A stretch of DNA of 64,000 nucleotides. Source: Motilibacter deserti. Lineage in GTDB: Bacteria > Actinomycetota > Actinomycetes > Motilibacterales > Motilibacteraceae. The number at the start of each line of letters is the position of its first letter. Position 1 is the stretch's first letter. Shown one piece after another: positions 48,603 through 55,996 of this stretch. The DNA lies in the NCBI RefSeq assembly GCF_011250635.1, contig NZ_JAANNP010000005.1, positions 55,876 through 119,875 of the forward strand, given 5' to 3'. The notes under the pieces are model-generated. The model saw only the letters and a list, made by a program, of their open reading frames with translations. It was not told the DNA's origin and ran no database searches. A program made the translations under genes and the position numbers.

Positions 48603-49364
48603 CTACTTGAGCACCTCGTACTCGACCCGCAAGGTCGCAGTGTCTGGCCCGAGGGCCTTCGGCGTAGGCAGCGGGTCGATCAACTGGCCCGTCCACTTCC
48701 CTTCGACGAGCAGGCCTCGAAGGGGGTCAGTCACGCGTTCGCTGGGCAGCATGTCAGTGGTTGCGCTGTTGTCGTTCGCGTCGACGAGGCGTACTCTGAA
48801 TCCGTAGTGAACAGTGCGCCGTTCCCCCGAGATGCTGACGGTTTGAGAGACAGTGTTTTCCACGGAACGTATGACACCCTCGTATCGGAACGTGCTTCCC
48901 TCGTACGTACCGTCACTCTGTCGGAACAGGGTGACCCCCGTTGACGGAAGAGGAGGAGGGGGAGCAGGGCGCTTGTAGACATTCAGTGCGATACCGTCCT
49001 CGTTCTTCGCGAGAATCGTCATCACGCGTTCCCCTCCGCCATTCGGCTCCCCGCGAACCCATTCACCGTGGGGATTCCAGCCGATCCGGTCGAACCGCAC
49101 CTTGTCGTCCGCATAGTCATCGTGTTGCCATAGAAAGAACCTGCCGCTCTCCGTGCCGTCGTCGCCCGATCCAATCAGTTCAACGTGGTGACTGCGGAAG
49201 TCCGCTCGCTTGGTGGCCCAAGGCACCCAGAAGTAGACGTCCTTCTCGGCGTACGGCGGGATGAGCCCTCGATCGCCTTTCGTATCACTAGGCGTCTCAT
49301 GGTTGATGACTCGCCAGGTGAACTGAGTCTCGTTGTACACCCGGTGCACCGCTGTCACCTTCAT
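48603..49364 (-). CDS. hypothetical protein, two beta-rich halves
   Basis: 253 residues, not recognised. Residues 1-130 are rich in aromatic and charged residues (YNETQFTWRVINHETPS, DVYFWVPWATKRADFRSHHVELIG, FFLWQHDDYADDKVRFDRIGWN). A PAPPPPLPS linker follows, then a second beta-rich half with alternating hydrophobics (TFRYEGVIRSVENTVSQTVSISG). No signal peptide or membrane segment. GGGGAGG lies 5 nt before ATG 49364. Lower GC and unusual composition suggest acquisition from outside. Confidence 0.72.
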   Translation of the reverse strand: MKVTAVHRVYNETQFTWRVINHETPSDTKGDRGLIPPYAEKDVYFWVPWATKRADFRSHHVELIGSGDDGTESGRFFLWQHDDYADDKVRFDRIGWNPHGEWVRGEPNGGGERVMTILAKNEDGIALNVYKRPAPPPPLPSTGVTLFRQSDGTYEGSTFRYEGVIRSVENTVSQTVSISGERRTVHYGFRVRLVDANDNSATTDMLPSERVTDPLRGLLVEGKWTGQLIDPLPTPKALGPDTATLRVEYEVLK

Positions 49365-49672
49365 GGGGCCTCCCCTTCTGCAAGGTTGACACCATGGAAG
49401 TCCCGCTGGGCCAGCCAGTCAACACCACGAGGAACCGGTGTGATTGAACCTCGACTGCCAGCTCGAGGCCGCGCCGCCAGTCGGCGGCCGCGTGTCGGCG
49501 CTCTGGACCGAGTGGATCGACCTGGTCAGCACCCATCCACTACGTGACCGGCTTCGCGGCTTCGCAAGAGATGGACGCCTTGGCGACCTCTCGGGCGCGT
49601 GGCTGCTCTCGACGCGATGCTTAGCCCCGCCGACATCACCGCCGAAACTGACCCGAGGGGCGCTCCCCGCGT
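49365..49672. other. gene-free stretch
   Basis: About 308 bp. GTTGACACC near 49385 and CAGTCAACACC near 49420 form an imperfect inverted repeat upstream of the 48603-49364 gene. Nothing else is supported. Confidence 0.5.
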
Positions 49673-49965
49673 TCAGCGCTTCGCCTCGTACTTGGTCAAC
49701 AGCTCGCCGTCGGGGAACGCCCGCGTCTTCACCAGTTCCAGGCGCGCCCAGTTGTCCAGAGCCAGAAAGAACGGCGTGCCGCCGCCGACCAGGGCCGGGT
49801 GGTGACCAACCGCGCTGGGCGTCGAGGAGAGCACGATCTTCGGCATGTCGCGCCAGCGCTGGGCGTACTCGACCGTCGCCGGTGTGGCGCCAGGCTGCTG
49901 GTCGGCCGTCGGCCAGTGAACCCTCCCCGGGCCTGCGCGCCCGTACAGCGCCAGCCCCGGCCCGC
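49673..49965 (-). pseudogene. internally deleted RibD-C/dihydrofolate-reductase-family remnant
   Basis: The minus frame spells LALYGRAG..., PATVEYAQRWRDMPKIVLSS and then HPALVGGGTPFFLALDNWARLELVKTRAF before a stop at 49673. These are, in order, the LYGRR, EYAxxWRxMPKxVxS and HPxxxGGGTPFF...LELVxTRxF segments of small RibD C-terminal/DHFR-family proteins, but the 60-70 residues normally between SS and HP are missing and the N-terminus is lost. A clear gene fossil. Confidence 0.75.
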
Positions 49966-50051
49966 TCACGCAGCTCGTCCGGCTACTTCCTCGGTGCTGG
50001 CACTGACCCACTCTCCCGTGGCTTCAGCGCCTCCACCAGACCCGGGGCGGT

Positions 50052-50240
50052 TCAGTTGAGCGTGACCGCGGTGGCGCCGACCGGCGCAAGACCGCGGCCG
50101 GCCGGGCCGATCACAGGGAGCCGCAGCGTGGTGTCCGGGCCGACGGGCCTGGCAGGTGCTCCGGTGCCGATGGCCATCAGTGCCGCAACGGCCAAGGCCG
50201 TCAGCGCGAACATGGTCCGGCCGTTCAGGCGTGGCACCAT
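50052..50240 (-). pseudogene. truncated secreted-protein remnant
   Basis: 62 residues: signal-peptide-like NGRTMFALTALAVAALMAIGTG, then TTLRLPVIGPAGRGLAPVGATAVTLN and a stop. The tail matches the beginning of the VPAGATAVVLNVTVT repeats of large secreted actinomycete proteins, which normally continue for hundreds of residues. Probably the 5' stub of such a gene; a genuine tiny secreted protein cannot be excluded. Confidence 0.5.
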
Positions 50241-50510
50241 GAGGTCTCCTCGTCGAGATCAGGCTATTTCCGCCAGGCGTCATTTCACGATGGCGCGTCC
50301 TGGGCCTCGTCGATACCGATCCCCGGCTTACGGGCTTCTTACGAGGTAGGCCACCGAACCAGGCATCGGGTGGGAGGGCATCGGCCACCCTTGATGCGCC
50401 ATGTGTTCGGTGGCAGCGTGCCTTCTACACTGCTGCTCGTTGGAGCAGCGCGGGGTCGTGGCCCTGACGGCGACGCGGGCAGGCCGCCTCCGTCACACCG
50501 GGAGGGTTCC

Positions 50511-51029
50511 ATGTCGATCCTTCCTCAGGTTCGCCTCGTTCCTGCCACCGTGCCGTTGCTGACGGCGTTGCTCCGCGACCGCTTGCTATTCGGCGAACTG
50601 ATCGGCTCGCCGGTGCCCGACGGGTGGCCCGAGTTCCCCGAGGCGATCGATTTCACGCTGCAGCATCTGCGGGAGGCGCCGGAGGCTGACCGGGCATGGT
50701 CGATGCAGTTCTTCGTCGACCAGGTGACCGGGCGGCTGCTCGGCTCGGGCGGGTTCGCCGCGCCACCAGTGGACCGGACGGTCGAGATCGGCTACGAGAT
50801 CGCCCCGGAGTTCCGCGGCCAGGGGTTCGGCGCCGCCGCGGCCCGCGCGCTCGTCGAGCGCGCCGTGGCCAGCGGCGAGGTCGACCACGTGCTCGCTCAC
50901 ACGCTGCCCGGCCCGAACCCCTCGACGGGTGTGCTCGTGTCGATCGGCTTCGAGCACGTCGCCGACCAGCATGACTCCGAGGTCGGGACGGTCTGGGAGT
51001 GGAGATGGACCCGGCCGCTCGCGCCGTAG
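50511..51029 (+). CDS. GNAT acetyltransferase
   Basis: 172 residues. Core strand RLLGSGGFAAPP, acetyl-CoA loop EIGYEIAPEFRGQGFGAAAARALVERA (RGxGxA type) and NPSTGVLVSIGFEHV (NxxSxxxxxxxGF) are intact. Substrate unknown. ATG 50511 has GGAGGG 5 nt upstream; the open frame upstream is not coding. Marks the return to core-like composition after the decayed region. Confidence 0.87.
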   Translation: MSILPQVRLVPATVPLLTALLRDRLLFGELIGSPVPDGWPEFPEAIDFTLQHLREAPEADRAWSMQFFVDQVTGRLLGSGGFAAPPVDRTVEIGYEIAPEFRGQGFGAAAARALVERAVASGEVDHVLAHTLPGPNPSTGVLVSIGFEHVADQHDSEVGTVWEWRWTRPLAP

Positions 51030-51355
51030 CCCGGTAGGCGTTCCACCCGCGCGCAACCTCGTGCCCCGGACGTCTTGCGGGGAGCGGCCGGGCGCGCTAC
51101 ACCTACGAGGGAGGCCGCCGCAAGGGACGGCTCGGCTCCGGCCTCCCACGACGTACGCGGCCTCCCCGGCCGGTGCGCTTCGAGACGCCTCGCCCGCAGG
51201 CTTCCGACGCCCCTGTCGCGCCGGAACGACGCGCGCCCTCGTCCCGTCTCTCCCCGCGCACCATTCGGCAAGAACACGTACGTGGAGAGCGCCTTCAGCT
51301 CTCTTCCCGGCACAGGTCTCTTCCCACAGCGGAATGATCCGAAAGGAGACGGCCA
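51030..51355. other. intergenic region
   Basis: 326 bp before the metzincin-like protease gene. AAAGGAGA at about 51341-51348 is its ribosome binding site; nothing else supported. Confidence 0.5.
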
Positions 51356-53653
51356 GTGACCCAAAGCATTTCCGACCCGAACGGCCTGGAGATCGTTGAT
51401 TCCGACGTCCAGCTCGAGCCCGAGGGTGTCGCGCCGGCACCCGCAGCGGGGCTCGCCCTGGCGGACGGCGTCAGCTCGATCCCGATGCAGGCCAGGGGCG
51501 ACCCGAACGGCGAGGGCACGGTGGCCACCCTGTCCCTCGCTCCTCCCGATGTCGCGGAGGAGCAAGCCTCGGCACCACCGATCCCGATCCCTAGGCCCAT
51601 CCCCGTCCCGATCCCCATCCGACGGAAGACCGTCAGCGGGCGCTACCGCAGCTCGACCGTCGGGTTCCAGCTCGAGCTCCGGGTGGACGTCGACGGCGCG
51701 ACCAAGCTCAACAAGGTGAGCGGCGACTACTACTCGGTGTCCGGCTCGACCACGGCCTACTTCGGCTCGTGGCGCATCGCGGCGCCGACGGTCTCCGTCA
51801 GCGCCACGACGGTGACCGTGGAAGGCATCGCCGAGTGCACGTGGAACACGGCGTTCACGAAGGCGCGCATCACGATCCCCCGCGTGCTGATCCTCCAGCC
51901 TCAGGCCAACGCGACCCTCACCTGGTTCAACGCCGCCGGCGCGCAGGGGGCGACGTACGTCTGCGCCTGGGAGTCCAGCGCCTTCCGCACCATCCAGTGG
52001 GAGCAGGACTCGGTCACCGGCACGGTGCCCTTCGTGTCCTACGACACCGGCTCGCTCCCGCAACCGGCCAGCAGCCCGGCGCGCACGCTCTCGGTCGTCA
52101 CCGCGTTCGCCGAGGCCCGCATCCAGCTGCTCACGGCTGGCGCGCCGAACGTCATCACCAACGCGCTGGCCGGGGCCGACGCGCGCTGGGACGAGGCCGA
52201 GCTGCACGCCGCCATGCAGGCGAACTTCAGTCTGTGGGCGAACGTCCCGCAGTGGAAGGTCTACACGCTGGTCGCGACGAAGTTCGCCGAAGACGGCGTG
52301 CGCGGGATCATGTACGACGCGTCGGGCGTCAACCAGCGCCAGGGCATGGCCGTCTTCTACGACGCCATCAAGGGAGCGGACGCGGCGACGCAGCGAGCCC
52401 AGCTGCGCACGTACGTCCACGAGCTCGGCCACTGCTTCAACCTCCTGCACTCCTGGCAGAAGGGCCTCGCCCAGCCGCCACAGCCGCTCGGGCCCAACGG
52501 CGGGCTCGGTGACCTCTCGTGGATGAACTACGCGTGGAAGTTCCAGCCACCGGCCCCGGCGCCCGGCGGGGAGGCGGCCTACTGGGCGGCGTTCCCGTTC
52601 CAGTTCACCGCCAGCGAGCTCGCGCACCTGCGCCACGCGATGCGGGGCCACGTCATCATGGGCGGCAACGCCTTCGGCACCAACGCCGCCGAGGTCGACC
52701 CCCTGCTGTTCGCGGACCGGGAGGTCGACAACTCCGACCTCGCGCTCGAGCTGAAAGCCGAACGCAGCTACCTGCTCGGAGCTCCTGTCGTCGTCGAGCT
52801 CAAGCTCTCGTCGACGAGCCGGAAGCCGGTGCGCACGCACGGCCGGCTGCATCCGCGCGACGGCCTCGTGCACATCGCTGTCCAGGAGCCGTCCGGCCGC
52901 GTGAAGGCGTACCGGCCGCTCATGCCCCGTTGCGCCGACGACGCGCAGCTCCTCGAGCTCGACGAGCAGCGCCCGTCGGCGTACGAGAGCGCCTACATCG
53001 GCTACGGCCAGGACGGCTTCACGTTCGAGCAGATCGGCACCTACCGGCTCCGGGCGGTCTACGTCGCCGACGACGGCTCCAGCGTCGTGTCGCCCACCCT
53101 CACCCTGCGCGTGCGGTCACCGCTGTCGCCCGCGGACGAGGAGGTCGCCGACCTGTTCACGGTGGACGGCCAGGGCGAGCTGCTCTACCTGCTCGGGTCC
53201 GACGCCCCGGCGCTCGCGCCGGCGCGAGCCGCAATGGACGAAGTGCTCGACAGGCATCCGGACCACCCGCTCGCGGTCTTCGCGCGACTCGTGCAGGGCG
53301 TCAACGACGAGCGCACCTTCAAGACCGTCACGTCGGACAAGACGCTCGAGCTGCGGTCCGCGCGGACCGACGAGGCGGTCGGCCGGCTCGGCTCCGTCAT
53401 CGAGGCGTCGTCCGACGGTGGCGGCGTCGACAACATCACCCTCAACCTCGTGATGCGCCGGCTGGCCCGGGCCGAGGCGAAGGCGGGCGACGTCGACAAG
53501 GCGACGGCGACCCTCCAGGCGATGCCCAGAGCGTTCGCCGACAAGGGCGTGAAGCCGTCGGTGGTCAAGGTGATCGCTACCCAGGCGAAGCAGGAGAAGG
53601 CCCGCCTGCTGCACGAGGTCCTGGGCCAGACCGGGGATGACGGCGAGCGATAG
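51356..53653 (+). CDS. metzincin-like metalloprotease without signal peptide
   Basis: 765 residues. A Pro/Ile repeat (PIPIPRPIPVPIPI) near residues 75-90 precedes a beta-rich domain (about 95-270). The catalytic domain has HELGHCFNLLH (His355, Glu356, His359, His365) and a Met-turn candidate WMNYAW (Met390), i.e. the HExxHxxxxxH metzincin layout. An Ig-like domain (about 455-590) and a helical repeat-like C-terminus (about 600-765) follow. No Sec or Tat signal and no transmembrane helix are visible, unusual for this class. GTG start with AAGGAG 7 nt upstream. Confidence 0.82.
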   Translation: MTQSISDPNGLEIVDSDVQLEPEGVAPAPAAGLALADGVSSIPMQARGDPNGEGTVATLSLAPPDVAEEQASAPPIPIPRPIPVPIPIRRKTVSGRYRSSTVGFQLELRVDVDGATKLNKVSGDYYSVSGSTTAYFGSWRIAAPTVSVSATTVTVEGIAECTWNTAFTKARITIPRVLILQPQANATLTWFNAAGAQGATYVCAWESSAFRTIQWEQDSVTGTVPFVSYDTGSLPQPASSPARTLSVVTAFAEARIQLLTAGAPNVITNALAGADARWDEAELHAAMQANFSLWANVPQWKVYTLVATKFAEDGVRGIMYDASGVNQRQGMAVFYDAIKGADAATQRAQLRTYVHELGHCFNLLHSWQKGLAQPPQPLGPNGGLGDLSWMNYAWKFQPPAPAPGGEAAYWAAFPFQFTASELAHLRHAMRGHVIMGGNAFGTNAAEVDPLLFADREVDNSDLALELKAERSYLLGAPVVVELKLSSTSRKPVRTHGRLHPRDGLVHIAVQEPSGRVKAYRPLMPRCADDAQLLELDEQRPSAYESAYIGYGQDGFTFEQIGTYRLRAVYVADDGSSVVSPTLTLRVRSPLSPADEEVADLFTVDGQGELLYLLGSDAPALAPARAAMDEVLDRHPDHPLAVFARLVQGVNDERTFKTVTSDKTLELRSARTDEAVGRLGSVIEASSDGGGVDNITLNLVMRRLARAEAKAGDVDKATATLQAMPRAFADKGVKPSVVKVIATQAKQEKARLLHEVLGQTGDDGER

Positions 53654-54176
53654 CGGCCTCGCTCCCCTGCGCCTGCGGCTGCAGGTGCCGCCGGGACCGG
53701 CTCACCGCGGGGAGCCGGTCCCGGTGCGGGTCGAGGTCGAGAACACCGGTGCCTCGCCGGTCCCCTGCGTCGGCGTGCTCGACGGGTCCGAGTCGGGCCT
53801 GCGCTACCCGCGCTGGGCCCCGGTCGTACGCCGCGGCTCGGAAACGGTCGCCCGGCCTGGGCCCGTCGAGGACCCGCTCGTCGGCCCGCTCCGCCGAGCG
53901 GACGTCGTCACGCTCTCCCCCGGCGGAACGTTCGACCCGACGAGCGCGGAGGGCGGCCGCGCGTACCTGCCGCTCTCGACCTTCGCGGCGTTCCGTCCGG
54001 CCGCCCCGGGGCGCTACACCTTCGAGCTGGCTCTCGACACGCGCGAGCCCGAGCCCGAGCGCTGGCTGGGGCGCTTCGGGCAGGGGACGGACGCCGAGCG
54101 CGCCGGTCTGCTCATGGCCGTACGCCGCATCCCAGCCGTGCTGCTCGTCGCGACCGTCGACGTCGACGTGGGGTGA
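53637..54176 (+). CDS. beta-rich small protein coupled to the metalloprotease
   Basis: 179 residues, overlapping the protease gene by 17 bp, so translation is coupled. The sequence (LRLRLQVPPGPAHRGEPVPVRVEVENTGASPV...PAAPGRYTFELALDT) is patterned like a CARDB/intracellular-proteinase-inhibitor-type Ig fold and resembles the Ig-like domain inside the neighbouring protease. A partner or inhibitor of the protease is a reasonable guess, not shown. Confidence 0.7.
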   Translation: MTASDSGLAPLRLRLQVPPGPAHRGEPVPVRVEVENTGASPVPCVGVLDGSESGLRYPRWAPVVRRGSETVARPGPVEDPLVGPLRRADVVTLSPGGTFDPTSAEGGRAYLPLSTFAAFRPAAPGRYTFELALDTREPEPERWLGRFGQGTDAERAGLLMAVRRIPAVLLVATVDVDVG

Positions 54177-54224
54177 CTCCGACCGCTGAGCAGGTTCCGG
54201 GGGATCACAGCCACTCTGCGCCCG

Positions 54225-54253
54225 TTGACACCTATTTGTGCCCTCTCTACGTT
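54225..54253 (+). promoter_or_regulatory. strong sigma-A promoter of the esterase gene
   Basis: Consensus TTGACA (54225-54230), a 17-nt spacer, and TACGTT (54248-54253), about 47 nt before GTG 54300. Confidence 0.8.
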
Positions 54254-54299
54254 CGAGCCGTCGTCGAGTCCGTGCACACCCCGATGGAGAGGTGGCTAC

Positions 54300-55940
54300 G
54301 TGAAGAGGCTCCGTTCCCTCGCCGGCTTGACCGGCGCCGCACTGCTCATGGCGATCCCGTACGCGGCGGCCCCCGCGCAGGCCGCTGTGCCCAAGCAGGT
54401 GGACTCCGCGGTGATCGTGACCGAGTCCCTGCCGCTGGGGCACTTCGTCACCGCCGTCGCGATCAAGTACACGACCCGGGTGGACACCCTCGGGGCGCCG
54501 GTGCCGACGTCCGCCTTCACCGTCGTCGGGACGCGTACGTCGTCGGTGAACGGCGCGGTCACCACCGCCCCGCGCACCGTGGTCCGCGCCTACACCAATG
54601 ACGAGCCCGAGCGCGCGGCGCAGGGCACCCGCGGCAAGTACCTCATCCTCGAGCTCAGCACGGACGACGCGAACGCCGGCGCACTGCAGTACACCGGTGG
54701 GATCAACAATCCCTACCAGCTGTCGTACTCCGTGACGCAGACGGCGGACGTCCTCGACGCGCGCGGCCGGCTCGAGCTGGCGGCGTCGGCCCTTCCGGTG
54801 ACGACCACGAGCACGGTCACGCCGATCGTCGACGACTTCCTCGCCGCCACCTTCACCAGCACCGCGGGGCAGGCGCTGAACTACCGGCTCTTCGTGCCCG
54901 AGGCCTATCGCGACAAGCCGCGGGCGAAGACGTTCTACCCGATGGTCGTCTTCCTCCACGGCGGCGGGGAGCGCGGGCTCAACAACCTGTCCCAGATCAC
55001 GGCCAACCAGGGCGCCACCGCGTTCGCGGACCCGTCCCGCCAAGCCACCGACCCGAGCTTCGTCCTCGCCGCGCAGGTGCCCGCTCCCCCGGCTGGCCAG
55101 GGCTGGACGACCCCGGCGATCCAGGCCGCGCTGATCCAGCTGATCGACTCGCTGGTCGCCGACTACCCCGTCGACCCCGACCGGCTCTACCTCACCGGGC
55201 TCTCGCTCGGCGGCATCGGCAGCTTCGACATCCTGCCGAGATACCCGACGAAGTTCGCCGGCGCCATCATCATCGCCGCGTCGGGGGACCCGGCGCGGAT
55301 GCCGCTGATGAAGGACGTTCCGATCTGGGTCACGCACTCCGTCGACGACCCGACCGTGAGCTACACCAACGGCAGCCTGCGTCTCGTCAACGCCTTGGAG
55401 GCGGCCGGGTCGGTGGTCGTCCGCGACACCTGGCCCGGCAACCTTCCCGAGCCGGAGGCGGACGCACGCGCCCTCGCGCTGTGGCAGCAGGCTCAGGCCG
55501 CGGGCAGCCACACGCTGTTCACGACGTACGCCGCGGGCACCACGCCGGTCAGCGCGCACTGGTCGTGGGTCCCGACCTACCTCAACGACACGATGATCGA
55601 CTGGCTCTACGCGCAGGAACGCGCGAACGGCGCTTCCTGCGACGCAACTGTCCGGACGTCTTCGTGGAGCGGCGGCTTCTCGGGAGCCGTCGTCGTCACC
55701 AACACGGGGACCAAGCCCATCGCCGACTGGACGGTGAGCTGGCAGGCCGGCGCCGGGCAACAGGTCACCAGCGCCTGGCCGGGCACGTTGAGCCAGTCCG
55801 GCACGACGGTCACCGTCAGCGCCCCGGCGTTCAGCAGCTCGATCCAGCCGGGCAAGTCGCTCTCGATCGGCTTCAACGCCACCGGCACGGCGGGGACTTC
55901 CGCCCCTGCGGTGACGGTGAACGGCGCGGTCTGCGGCTGA
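54300..55940 (+). CDS. secreted esterase (PHB-depolymerase/feruloyl-esterase-like) with CBM2
   Basis: 546 residues. Signal peptide RLRSLAGLTGAALLMAIPYAAA (cleavage after AQA near 29), a beta-rich N-terminal domain (about 35-175), then an alpha/beta-hydrolase: YPMVVFLHGGGERG oxyanion segment, nucleophile TGLSLGGIGSF (Ser302), acid in HSVDDPTVSY, His in AHWSWVP. The C-terminal 95 residues are a family-2 carbohydrate-binding module (WSGGFSGAVVVTNTGTKPI, DWTVSW). Likely acts on plant-wall esters or polyesters near cellulose. GTG start with GGAGAGG upstream. Confidence 0.9.
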   Translation: MKRLRSLAGLTGAALLMAIPYAAAPAQAAVPKQVDSAVIVTESLPLGHFVTAVAIKYTTRVDTLGAPVPTSAFTVVGTRTSSVNGAVTTAPRTVVRAYTNDEPERAAQGTRGKYLILELSTDDANAGALQYTGGINNPYQLSYSVTQTADVLDARGRLELAASALPVTTTSTVTPIVDDFLAATFTSTAGQALNYRLFVPEAYRDKPRAKTFYPMVVFLHGGGERGLNNLSQITANQGATAFADPSRQATDPSFVLAAQVPAPPAGQGWTTPAIQAALIQLIDSLVADYPVDPDRLYLTGLSLGGIGSFDILPRYPTKFAGAIIIAASGDPARMPLMKDVPIWVTHSVDDPTVSYTNGSLRLVNALEAAGSVVVRDTWPGNLPEPEADARALALWQQAQAAGSHTLFTTYAAGTTPVSAHWSWVPTYLNDTMIDWLYAQERANGASCDATVRTSSWSGGFSGAVVVTNTGTKPIADWTVSWQAGAGQQVTSAWPGTLSQSGTTVTVSAPAFSSSIQPGKSLSIGFNATGTAGTSAPAVTVNGAVCG

Positions 55941-55946
55941 GCGCGC

Positions 55947-55979
55947 GAGGCCCCGGTGCTCGCGGAGCACCGGGGCCTC
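55947..55979. terminator. bidirectional terminator hairpin
   Basis: A perfect 15-bp stem (55947-55961 with 55965-55979) around a GCG loop lies between the convergent esterase and catalase genes. Confidence 0.85.
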
Positions 55980-55996
55980 GTCCGGACGTGCAGATG

